Source of the DNA: Candidatus Opimibacter skivensis
Lineage (GTDB): Bacteria > Bacteroidota > Bacteroidia > Chitinophagales > Saprospiraceae
Direction of reading: 5' to 3'
Length of the DNA: 24,355 bases
NCBI GenBank assembly: GCA_016721905.1
Contig: JADKHH010000005.1
Span: 1-24,355, forward strand
How positions within the stretch are numbered: position 1 is the stretch's first letter; each line of letters starts with the position of its first letter. The notes beneath the pieces were generated by a model. It did not search any database and was not told the DNA's origin. It saw only the letters and a list, made by a program, of their open reading frames with translations. A program made the position numbers and the translations under genes. Of this stretch, positions 15,098 through 22,507 are shown in pieces.

Positions 15098-15136
15098 GTT
15101 TTAAAATTTTATGCCTGCGGCATAAAATTTTAAAAC
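15098..15136. terminator. Bidirectional terminator between deacetylase gene and cutC
   Basis: Perfect 18-bp arms (15098-15115 and 15119-15136) with loop TGC. The stem is A/T-rich (GTTTTAAAATTTTATGCC), so it is long but has little GC. It sits between converging genes, 17 bp after one stop and 7 bp after the other, and can serve both. Confidence 0.65.
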
Positions 15137-15143
15137 GTTTCGT

Positions 15144-15770
15144 TTAGAGAATAGCCCTCCCATGATACCACCTCAAGCCTAGTTGATCATGCAACACATC
15201 TAACACCTCCGGCGTAATCTTCCCTGCCGCCATGATATTGCCTCTGAACATCTCTTTCATTTCAAGGATTCCCGTGACACCATCGATAGCCTTGATAGCG
15301 CCGCCTGAGGTGAGGATCGTATCTATTTGCGGAAACTGATTGAGCCATTCGATATCAGCTGCTATATCAGTTGATACATCGATCGCCTTGTGGAAGGTGA
15401 CAGGAAAAGGATAGGCATGTTGTAACAACCTGATCATCGCATCACGATCAATCCGATCGTCCTTCATGACACCAAATACAAAACCATCAAGTGGAAGTTG
15501 TTTTAAACCATGGATGGAATCAATCATGTGTTGGAGTGCGAGTGCATCTGCTTCATATCCTGCTTCTGTGGCACGGACCATCACTCGCACAGGAATCTGA
15601 AGATGATCACAAAGTGATTTGGTCAGTTCCGCATCAGGGGTCATGCCTTCTGTTTCGAGGCGTATACAAAGTTCGACCCGATCAGCACCACGAGACTGTG
15701 CATCGATAGCCTGCGCGAGAGACGTCACACAGGATTCAACCTTGTAATCGCGGCCTGGTGACATGGACAT
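15144..15770 (-). CDS. cutC: CutC family protein
   Basis: 208-residue TIM-barrel protein of the CutC family. Named for copper homeostasis in E. coli, but its biochemical role is unsettled. Family marks: YKVESCVTSLAQAIDAQ, GADRVELC, PVRVMVRA, LDGFVFGVM, VTFHKAID and ILTSGG, then AAGKITPE in place of the usual AGGGI/V. The usual MIRPRGG segment is changed to MVRATEAG, and ELCAGL.EGG is ELCIRLETEGM, so this is a divergent member. Slightly short for the family. The start at 15770 directly follows the stop of the upstream glycosyltransferase gene (15771-15773); 15764 is another possible ATG. Confidence 0.85.
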   Translation of the reverse strand: MSMSPGRDYKVESCVTSLAQAIDAQSRGADRVELCIRLETEGMTPDAELTKSLCDHLQIPVRVMVRATEAGYEADALALQHMIDSIHGLKQLPLDGFVFGVMKDDRIDRDAMIRLLQHAYPFPVTFHKAIDVSTDIAADIEWLNQFPQIDTILTSGGAIKAIDGVTGILEMKEMFRGNIMAAGKITPEVLDVLHDQLGLRWYHGRAIL

Positions 15771-16488
15771 TTATTTAGCCCAGATATTGTACTTGAGGAT
15801 GCAGTAGATAGCACGCACACCATCCCGCCAACCGATTTTTTTTCCTTCCGCATACGTGCGTCCGTAATAGGAGATCCCTACTTCATAAATCCTGACATCT
15901 TTCACCCTGGATATTCTCGCGGTGACCTCCGGTTCGAATCCAAATCGCTTTTCCTGTAATGGCAGACTTTTAATGATATCGGACCTGAATAATTTATAAC
16001 AAGTCTCCATATCCGTCAGGTTGAGATTGGTAAAAATATTGGAGATACGGGTCAGGAACTTATTACCGATCGAATGCCAGAAAAACAGGATTCGATGAGG
16101 ATTGCCTCCCATAAACCTGCTGCCATAGACGACATCCGCAAAGCCTTTCATCACCGGAATCAACAGAATATTGTATTCCCTCGGGGTCATACTCGAGATC
16201 GGCATCCTGTATAATGGTGTATTCTCCCGAAGCAAATGCAATCCCTGTATGTAATGCAGCCCCTTTACCCTTATTGACTTCATGCGCGATATACCGCATC
16301 GGAAAATCAGGGTGCTCGCCCATGTATTTTTTAATCGCCCCTTCTGTATTGTCTTTCGAACAATCATTGACGATGATGATTTCCTTTTGCCATCCGGCAG
16401 GCATGGTCACCTGACGGACTTTGTCCAGGATCAGGTGAATGGTCCTTTCTTCGTTGTAGGCAGGGATGACGATGGAGAGTGTAGACAA
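15771..16488 (-). CDS. Family 2 glycosyltransferase, DPM1-like (one frameshift)
   Basis: Repaired length about 238 residues. A GT-A fold enzyme that moves a sugar from a nucleotide donor, probably to a polyprenyl phosphate. Visible: LSIVIPAYNEERTI, IIIVNDCSKDNT, HEVNKGKGAALHTGI, and IIQDADLEYDP with the metal-binding DAD. After the break come ADVVYGSRFMGG, NKFLTRISNIFTNLNLTD, ETCYKLFR, RFGFEPEVTARI and WRDGVRAI. The C-terminal membrane helices of some relatives are absent. The break lies at the CCC at 16178-16180 (GGG on the coding strand): dropping one base gives DPEEYNILLIP with no loss. Stop abuts the cutC start, so the pair is an operon. Likely work in cell-wall or lipid glycan synthesis. 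Confidence 0.88.
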
Positions 16489-16535
16489 GTATATCGGGGA
16501 TTAGAATTCGGGCGCTAAAATAGAACAGATTTTGC

Positions 16536-17576
16536 TCAATCCCTCTGCAGCTGATCCACCCGGGGGTTCATGATGCTGAACCACAGAGGCGGAACCAATG
16601 CAAGGATGATAGACATAGGATAACCAAAAGGCAACTGCGGACTCTTATCAAGATGTCTCAGCGCCTGGTATTTACGGGTAGTCTGGTAGTGATGGTCGGC
16701 ATGGCGGACCAATTCAAATAGCATAATCCTGCCCAGTTCATGGTTAGAGTTCCAGGAATGACTTTCGGACATTGCCTCAAACCTCCCTGAAGCAAGGCGT
16801 TTACGCACAAGGCCGTAATGTTCTATATAGTTGACTGACTCAAGAGCGATAATACCGACCAGGGCTGCGCAGATATATGCTATAAGACCTCCCCAGCCTG
16901 TCAGTACAGCCACAAAAGCCAGCAGGACAAACTGGGCTATATGGCCTAAAAACACTTCATTCATCCATTCCGGTCTGCCGGCAGCAATGCGCATGGCATT
17001 TCCGATTTTCCAGGCGTTGAGATATCCCTGGACTACACTCCGGTAATAAAACCTATACACCGGTTCATTTTTCCGGGCTGTAGCCGGATCCTCCGGTGTG
17101 GCCACCTTGAGATGATGCCCATAATTGTGCTCAAGCGTAAAATGTGAATAGAGTACAGGTATAAGTAACAGGCGGGCCATCCATCTGGCAAAAGAATCTT
17201 CACGGTGGCCGAGTTCATGGGCTACATTGATCCCACATACCCCTAGGACGATACCCACATTGATCACTGAAAAGATGGTCTCAAACGTAGTCATCTCTCC
17301 CAGACCGAGCAACCAGACAAAATAAGCGACAACCAAATACAACACAGGAACGTTGAGATACAGAAGGTTATCAAAAAATGGCAGTTTAGATTTGGTCTGA
17401 AGGACAGCCTCTTCTTCCCTGCGGGGGGAAGCCGGGACAAACAACTCGATGACCGGAACCAGCAGAAATCCAATGTATAATGATCCGGGGGAGGCCCATC
17501 CACCGAAGTATAAACCCACCAGACAAGATAACGGTATCAGGTACGCTGCCAGATATCTCAAATCACTGAACTTCAT
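16536..17576 (-). CDS. alkB: AlkB-type alkane 1-monooxygenase
   Basis: Integral membrane di-iron hydroxylase that adds oxygen to the terminal carbon of alkanes; 346 residues, a little shorter than the Pseudomonas enzyme. About six hydrophobic segments. All histidine boxes are present: HELGH (H120, H124), EHNYGHH (H150, H154, H155) followed by VATPEDPA, NYIEHYG (H253) and RHADHH (H292, H295, H296), then RKYQALRH (H308). NYIEHYG is the signature that separates AlkB from desaturases and xylene monooxygenases. A [2Fe-2S]/flavin reductase gene is transcribed divergently, 46 bp away, and is the obvious candidate electron donor; no rubredoxin gene is seen. Medium-chain alkanes are the textbook substrate; a lipid or pigment precursor cannot be excluded. 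Confidence 0.9.
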   Translation of the reverse strand: MKFSDLRYLAAYLIPLSCLVGLYFGGWASPGSLYIGFLLVPVIELFVPASPRREEEAVLQTKSKLPFFDNLLYLNVPVLYLVVAYFVWLLGLGEMTTFETIFSVINVGIVLGVCGINVAHELGHREDSFARWMARLLLIPVLYSHFTLEHNYGHHLKVATPEDPATARKNEPVYRFYYRSVVQGYLNAWKIGNAMRIAAGRPEWMNEVFLGHIAQFVLLAFVAVLTGWGGLIAYICAALVGIIALESVNYIEHYGLVRKRLASGRFEAMSESHSWNSNHELGRIMLFELVRHADHHYQTTRKYQALRHLDKSPQLPFGYPMSIILALVPPLWFSIMNPRVDQLQRD

Positions 17577-17583
17577 AAGCTAT

Positions 17584-17604
17584 TATCTTTGCACTTCAAA
17601 TTTA
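17584..17604. promoter_or_regulatory. Interleaved divergent -7 boxes of alkB and the reductase gene
   Basis: On the plus strand TATCTTTG (17584-17591) points at the reductase start (17623). On the minus strand TAAATTTG (17604-17597) points at the alkB start (17576). Both match TAnnTTTG exactly. They lie within 21 bp, so polymerase could hardly occupy both at once. A TTG on the minus strand at 17623-17621 might serve as -33 for alkB. Confidence 0.5.
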
Positions 17605-17622
17605 CTCAATCAACAAGATACA

Positions 17623-18737
17623 ATGAGCGGAGATTTCATTTCCATCAAGATAAAGGAGGTAAGAAAAGAGACCGAGGATGCAGTCAGCATACTGTTCGAA
17701 CACCCTGATGAACACAAGGAAAAACTGCAGTACAAGCCCGGCCAGTACATCACCATCAAGTGGATGGATGGGGCTAAAGAACTGCGCAGATCTTATTCTA
17801 TCAGCTCCGTGCCGGACGATCCTTACCTGGCGATAACTGTCAAGGAGGTCGAAGGCGGCAAGATCTCTCCTCTCCTGTGCCGACAGCTCAAACCCGGTGA
17901 TTCGCTCGAGATCATGCCTCCGGAAGGCAGGTTTACAGCCGAATTTGGCCAGGACCTGAAACGCAATATCTACCTGATCGGAGCGGGAAGTGGCATCACC
18001 CCCCTCATGTCAATAGCCCGTTTTGTCCTCGAAAAAGAGCCAAAAGCTCAGTAATACTCCTGTACGGCAGCCGCAATGAAGCCCAGATCATCTTCAGGGA
18101 AGAATTTGAGCGCATGACCCAGAAGTACCAGAACCAATTTTTCGTCTATCATACTTTATCCAAACCTGATGGCGCAGGCCTTGGCATCGTTAAATCACTT
18201 TTCGGGCGTAAAAAATCAGATTGGCAAGGCCTGAGAGGTAGAATCAGTCCTGGTCATTTAAAAGACCTGCTGAAACAACATCCACTCACGAAAAATAAAG
18301 ACAAGTTTTTCCTCTGCGGACCGGGGGATTTTATCCTGATGGCAGATAAAGCTTTGTTAGCCGCGGGCATCAGTGAAGATCGGATCAAGAAAGAATTTTT
18401 TACAGCTGCTTCCACCGATCCTTCCCATGAAGGAAAGCCACATCTGACGAGGACCAAGGGGATTCCTGCCCAGGTCAAAGTTCATCTCAGGGGCCAGGAG
18501 ATTGATGTGGAAGTTTCTGACAAGACGATCCTGGATACGATGCTCGATCGCGGTTATGACGCCCCGTACTCATGTCACAGTGGGGCCTGTGCTACCTGCA
18601 TGGCCAAAGTCATCACTGGAAAAGTTGAAATGGATGCTTGTTTTGCGCTGAGTGATAAGGAAATCGCCAGTGGCTATATATTGGCGTGCCAGTCAAGGCC
18701 ACTAACAGACTCCGTTGAAATAACTTTTGACGAATGA
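17623..18737 (+). CDS. FAD/NAD(P)H reductase with C-terminal [2Fe-2S] ferredoxin domain (one frameshift)
   Basis: Repaired length about 371 residues, the plan of PaaE/HmpX-like reductases that feed oxygenases. FAD domain with RSYS (56-59). NAD(P)-binding GAGSGITPL (120-128). The strand VILLYGSRNEAQIIF lies just after the break, then FLCGPGDFI. At the C-terminus is a plant-type ferredoxin with CHSGACATC and a last cysteine in ILACQS. The literal frame stops at 18054 (TAA after KEPKAQ); one extra base between about 18030 and 18050 restores the protein. The start at ATG 17623 fits a -7 box 31 bases upstream; the longer open frame beginning at 17449 overlaps alkB and was rejected. Divergent from alkB, so probably its electron donor (inference). 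Converges on bshA, 13 bp between stops. Confidence 0.88.
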
Positions 18738-18750
18738 CCGGACAGTAACA

Positions 18751-19917
18751 TTACGCCGTAAGCGATAATTTATTTTTCTTTCCGGAGGCCATAAAACGAC
18801 TCACGACCTTTTCATAATACGCTTCGTACTGAGGCAGTACAATACTGATATCAAACTTCCTCGCCTGCATGAGCGCATTGTGGCTGTGTTGCTTCAACAA
18901 GCTTTCATCCTCAAGGAGCATCAGGGCATGTGCGGCCATTGCTTCATAATCACCAACATCCGCTACACAACCGGTCACTCCATGGATATTTACTTCAGGG
19001 AGACCGCCAGCATTGGATGAAATGACAGGCACCTCGCATGCCATTGCTTCCAACGCTGCTAAACCAAAACTTTCATTAGATGAAGGAATCAGAAAGAGGT
19101 CAGCAACAGCGAGGATTTCTTCAACAGCGTCCTGTTTACCTAGAAACCTGACATGTTCATATAAACCCAGTTCGCGGGTCATTCGTTCGAGCCTTGGACG
19201 TTCGGGTCCATCACCCACCAACAACAATTTTGATGGTACTTTTTTCTGTACGATCTCAAAGGTCTTGATGGCGTCTTCTATTCGCTTTACCTTCCTGAAG
19301 TTGCTTATATGTACAAGGATCTTTTCTCCATCAGGTGCTATGGCTTTACGGAAATGCTCTTTGTTGAGGCGGCTAAACCGGGCGAAGTCAATAAAATTGT
19401 AAATGACTTCGATCTCCTTCTTGATCTTGAGTTGTTCACAGGTCTGATGCCTCAGGTGATTTGATACTGCAGTCACCCCGTCACTCTGGTTGATACTGAA
19501 GGCCACCACCGGGGCAAACGATCGGTCACTGCCTACCAGTGTAATATCTGTGCCGTGCAGGGTAGTCACAACGGGAATATAGATGCCTTCATCTGCCAGG
19601 ATCTGTTTGGCCAGGTAGGCGACTGTAGCATGAGGGATGGCATAGTGCACGTGGAGGAGGTCGAGCTTTTCATACTTGACCACATCCACCAGCTTGCTGG
19701 TGAGGGTAGTATCGTAAGGCGTATAGTCAAAGAGAGGGTATTCCTCGGTATTGACCTCGTGGAAGAAGACATTTTCCTGGTAATGGGTGAGGCGCACCGG
19801 GCGCTTGTAGGTGATAAAGTGAATCTGGTGGCCTTTGGCGGCAAGGGCTAGACCTAACTCCGTGGCTACCACACCACTACCTCCATATGTCGGATAACAA
19901 ACTATTCCAATGCGCAT
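18751..19917 (-). CDS. bshA: N-acetyl-alpha-D-glucosaminyl L-malate synthase
   Basis: GT4 glycosyltransferase that joins GlcNAc from UDP-GlcNAc to L-malate, the first step to bacillithiol. 388 residues, normal. The N-terminal half has the hallmark CYPTYGGSGVVATELG (7-22), then HVHYAIPHA (89-97) and LHGTDITLVG (120-129). The donor half has ISNFRKVKR (204-212), LLLVGDGPE and the retaining-GT motif ESFGLAALE (282-290), followed by PVISSNAGGLPEV. The first and third signatures separate BshA from generic GT4 enzymes. bshB and bshC are not in the window, which is common because they are often scattered. Its upstream gap (19918-20057) is shared with the divergent regulator and shows no clear promoter match. 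Confidence 0.9.
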   Translation of the reverse strand: MRIGIVCYPTYGGSGVVATELGLALAAKGHQIHFITYKRPVRLTHYQENVFFHEVNTEEYPLFDYTPYDTTLTSKLVDVVKYEKLDLLHVHYAIPHATVAYLAKQILADEGIYIPVVTTLHGTDITLVGSDRSFAPVVAFSINQSDGVTAVSNHLRHQTCEQLKIKKEIEVIYNFIDFARFSRLNKEHFRKAIAPDGEKILVHISNFRKVKRIEDAIKTFEIVQKKVPSKLLLVGDGPERPRLERMTRELGLYEHVRFLGKQDAVEEILAVADLFLIPSSNESFGLAALEAMACEVPVISSNAGGLPEVNIHGVTGCVADVGDYEAMAAHALMLLEDESLLKQHSHNALMQARKFDISIVLPQYEAYYEKVVSRFMASGKKNKLSLTA

Positions 19918-20057
19918 GGGTTGCTATTTCTTTTTTTATAAATTGACCGGCACCAAGCCAGAGTGAGACCTGAAAAACAATAATTGCCCTATAAGTGTTG
20001 AGGAATCATAGGTAAATAAAAATAACACCGTATAATCGCATTTCTGAACCTAAAATC

Positions 20058-20948
20058 TTGGGAATCTATAGTATCAGTGATCTGGCCGAACTAACCGGCG
20101 TTAAGACACATACCCTGCGGGTATGGGAAAAACGCTATGGCCTGCTGACCCCCCAACGAACCGATACCAACATCCGCTATTATCTCGATAGTGATCTCAA
20201 GGTACTCATGCTGGTGTTAAAACTCTACAACAACGGGGTACGAATATCCAGGATAGCAGAGATGAGTGTAGAGGAGATGGAAGCAGAATGCAAACTGATT
20301 TCCAAAGGCGATCAGGATGATGAGACCCGACTCCTGCGGTGCATTGCCGATCTCGACGTGACAGGCATGGGCAATGTATTGGATCTGCACATCCAGATCC
20401 ATGGATTTGAATCTACCTTGATCAACCTGATCCTGCCGGTACTGGACAAAATGGAACTGTTGTGGCTGTCGGGCAATATAGAAGAAGCGCATGAAGCTTG
20501 CTTCAGGGAACTGATCAAGCGTAAAACCATCCGTGAGATTGATTCTGTCGCCCACAATTGTAAAGGCCCGAAGGTGATCATGTTGCTGCCTCAGGGAAAC
20601 CAACAGGAATTAAGTCACCTGTTTATGCATTACTTCCTCCGCAAACAGGGATTGTGTATCACCGATATGGGCTGTAATATCTCCGGCGAATGCGCTGATT
20701 ATGCGTTGAGGAAGTGTAATGTCGAATGTGTACTCATCGTCAACGCGGATCCGGTGCATTGGCAATTTGGTCCGTTTATCAAAGACCTGGTGGGTCGTAC
20801 TTCACTACCGATTGTAGTGTCAGGTCGTGCATCAGATGATGACTGGAGCCAATACGGTGGCCAGGTGATTATCATCGATAGCATAGAGGAAACCATGCGG
20901 TTTGTAAGCCGCCTCCAGGAAAATCTACAAAGTCATTTTTCATCATAA
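20058..20948 (+). CDS. MerR-family regulator with CarH-like C-terminal part
   Basis: 296 residues. The N-terminal winged helix-turn-helix is clear: YSISDLAELTGVKTHTLRVWEKRYG (residues 4-28), then RTDTNIRYY (34-42). A helical-bundle region (about 85-165) and a Rossmann-like domain (170-290) follow, as in CarH/LitR, which sense light through adenosylcobalamin. The cobalamin marks are degraded: W136 is present, but the expected Glu-His ten residues later is E146-A147, and the expected ExHxxG-type loop reads QGNQQELSHL (179-188), lacking the axial histidine. It may therefore be a light- and B12-independent member. Start codon TTG at 20058; a real ATG is not available close by in frame. The yceI gene follows after 27 bp and may be co-transcribed. 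Confidence 0.82.
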   Translation: MGIYSISDLAELTGVKTHTLRVWEKRYGLLTPQRTDTNIRYYLDSDLKVLMLVLKLYNNGVRISRIAEMSVEEMEAECKLISKGDQDDETRLLRCIADLDVTGMGNVLDLHIQIHGFESTLINLILPVLDKMELLWLSGNIEEAHEACFRELIKRKTIREIDSVAHNCKGPKVIMLLPQGNQQELSHLFMHYFLRKQGLCITDMGCNISGECADYALRKCNVECVLIVNADPVHWQFGPFIKDLVGRTSLPIVVSGRASDDDWSQYGGQVIIIDSIEETMRFVSRLQENLQSHFSS

Positions 20949-20975
20949 TTTATTACATCCACTTATCCTTTTTCT

Positions 20976-21662
20976 ATGAAACATCTATTCCTGTTATTCC
21001 TTATCGTATCCACGAGCCTGCTGGCTGTGTCCTGTAAATCAAAAGGCGCAGAGGAGAGTACTGCTGATACAGCCACTACATCTGGTACAACACCACAAGG
21101 TACCGCCTACGAGATTGACGTTCCGAGGAGCGAACTCAAATGGAATGCCTTCAAACCCACCGGCACGCATTTCGGCACCGTCCCTATCGCGGGAGGTACG
21201 ATTTATGTAGATGGAGACCTCATCACAGGTGGCTCTGTTGAAATCAACATGACAGGCATCGAAGTGAAAGATATGGATGGAGAAATGAAGGAGAAACTTG
21301 AAGCGCACCTCAAAGGGTCAGTACCCGGAAAGGAAGACGACTTCTTCAATGTGTCCAAATATCCAAAAGCTACCTTTAACATCCTGGGCTCCACCAAACT
21401 TGAAAATGATCCATTGGGTACCCATATGATCAATGGAGAATTAAGGATCAAAGAAATCACCAAGCCTGTCAGCTTCAAGGCAGTCGTTGATCTCGCCAGC
21501 GGAGTTGCCCTCAAAGCCACCGCAGAGCCCTTCGTCATCGACAGGACAGAATGGGATATCAAGTTTAAATCCAAAAAATTCTTTGATGATCTCAAGGATG
21601 ATTTTGTCAATGATGAGATCAAGCTGGAATTGACAGTGGGCGCTGTGAAGGCGGCGCAATAA
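20976..21662 (+). CDS. YceI-family lipoprotein
   Basis: 228 residues. The N-terminus MKHLFLLFLIVSTSLLAVSC is a lipoprotein signal with the lipid-bearing cysteine at C20. A low-complexity linker rich in Thr, Ser and Ala (about 25-42) leads to a YceI beta-barrel domain (about 43-224): IDVPRSELKWNAFKPTG, GGSVEINMTGIEV, DFFNVSKYPKATFNI, GELRIKEITKPVSF and DFVNDEIKLELTV. YceI proteins bind long isoprenoid or fatty chains in a hydrophobic tunnel, or act in stress responses. The C-terminal FKSKKFFDDLKDDF is typical. Just downstream of the MerR-like gene; convergent with the Nudix gene across a nested palindrome and heptamer repeats. Confidence 0.9.
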   Translation: MKHLFLLFLIVSTSLLAVSCKSKGAEESTADTATTSGTTPQGTAYEIDVPRSELKWNAFKPTGTHFGTVPIAGGTIYVDGDLITGGSVEINMTGIEVKDMDGEMKEKLEAHLKGSVPGKEDDFFNVSKYPKATFNILGSTKLENDPLGTHMINGELRIKEITKPVSFKAVVDLASGVALKATAEPFVIDRTEWDIKFKSKKFFDDLKDDFVNDEIKLELTVGAVKAAQ

Positions 21663-21664
21663 GC

Positions 21665-21822
21665 AATGTGAGTTGTGAATTGTGAGTTGTGAGTAATTAA
21701 GAAGGAAAACAAAAAAGTAGAGACGCGATTAATCGCGTCTCTACTTTTTTGTTTTCCTTTATTAATGCGAAGGCATGCCTACTCACCACTCACAACTCAC
21801 AACTCACAACTCACAACTCACA
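21665..21822. repeat. Nested inverted repeat: 58-bp palindrome inside heptamer arrays
   Basis: Inner part: a perfect palindrome (21702-21759) centred between 21730 and 21731, with the same 28-bp core as at 5253-5302 and flanks AAGGAAAACAAAAAA. Outer part: GTGAGTTGTGAATTGTGAGTTGTGAGT at 21670-21694 on the left, and repeats of CTCACAA (the reverse complement) at about 21781-21822 on the right. The right array supplies the TGA stop of the Nudix gene (21818-21820). Confidence 0.85.
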
Positions 21823-22384
21823 TTTGCTGATGCCATAGCATCGCAACGATCGTCTTCGAATCCCCAATCTCCTGTTGTGCGACCCACTCCAATGCTGAGG
21901 ATTTTGGGACCCAGACGAGTTGGATGTCCTCATCTTCGTCTGTGAGCCCACCGCCATCATTGAGTTTGGCAGATTCGTCCACCTCTGCATAGAAAAGGGT
22001 GATACGCTCACTCATGATGCCCGGTGAAACATAAAAGCGTGTGATACGCTGGATGGCCAGTGGCTTATAGCCGATTTCTTCAATCACTTCGCGATAGGCG
22101 GCATCTTCTTCCTCTTCGCCTGGGGAAATGCCTCCAGCCACAATCTCGGTCAGCCATGGATTGATCCCATGATGCGTGGGCGGATATCTCATTTGCTTGA
22201 CGAGGATATAAGCGTCTCTTTCTTTATGATAGACGAGAATCGCCACTGCATCCCATTTTGCAAAACTATACCTGGTCACTTCGGGTGAAAGGGTGCCATC
22301 GAAGCGCTCAAACTGGAGAACGCCTCTCCTTACTTCAAAAAATTCGTCGAACAGGGTTTCTTCTTTGTGCTTGATGACTTCCAT
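21818..22384 (-). CDS. Nudix hydrolase, ADP-ribose pyrophosphatase-like
   Basis: 188 residues. The Nudix box runs from GGISPGEEEEDAAY to REVIEEIGY and fits G-x5-E-x7-REUxEExGU exactly. Around it, VKQMRYPPTHHGINPWLTEIVAGG is the usual lead-in for the ADP-ribose or sugar-nucleotide pyrophosphatase group, and FYVSPGIMSERITLFYAEVD is the follow-on helix and strand. The substrate (ADP-ribose, GDP-mannose or a similar NDP-X) cannot be fixed from sequence alone. Starts at ATG 22384; its stop lies in a heptamer repeat. Divergent from the ABC exporter gene, with tandem repeats between them. Confidence 0.9.
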   Translation of the reverse strand: MEVIKHKEETLFDEFFEVRRGVLQFERFDGTLSPEVTRYSFAKWDAVAILVYHKERDAYILVKQMRYPPTHHGINPWLTEIVAGGISPGEEEEDAAYREVIEEIGYKPLAIQRITRFYVSPGIMSERITLFYAEVDESAKLNDGGGLTDEDEDIQLVWVPKSSALEWVAQQEIGDSKTIVAMLWHQQM

Positions 22385-22414
22385 GGTGGATTGTTTGTGT
22401 GGTGAAGATACGAT

Positions 22415-22470
22415 ACGTGAGAACGTGAGAGCGTGAGAACGTGAGAGAGTGAGAACGTGAGAACGTGGGA
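22415..22470. repeat. Tandem ACGTGAGA repeats
   Basis: Seven near-copies of an 8-base unit (ACGTGAGA, GCGTGAGA, ACGTGAGA, GAGTGAGA, ACGTGAGA, ACGTGGGA) fill most of the gap between the divergent Nudix and ABC transporter genes. Any promoter for either gene must lie within or beside them. Confidence 0.75.
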
Positions 22471-22507
22471 GGAAACATAATTGGAAAAAAAATGTTACGT
22501 TGCACTT

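Noticed and set aside
17449..17622. Upstream extension of the reductase frame (start at 17449)
   Set aside because: It overlaps the 5' part of alkB on the other strand, and ATG 17623 has a matching promoter box and a normal family N-terminus.
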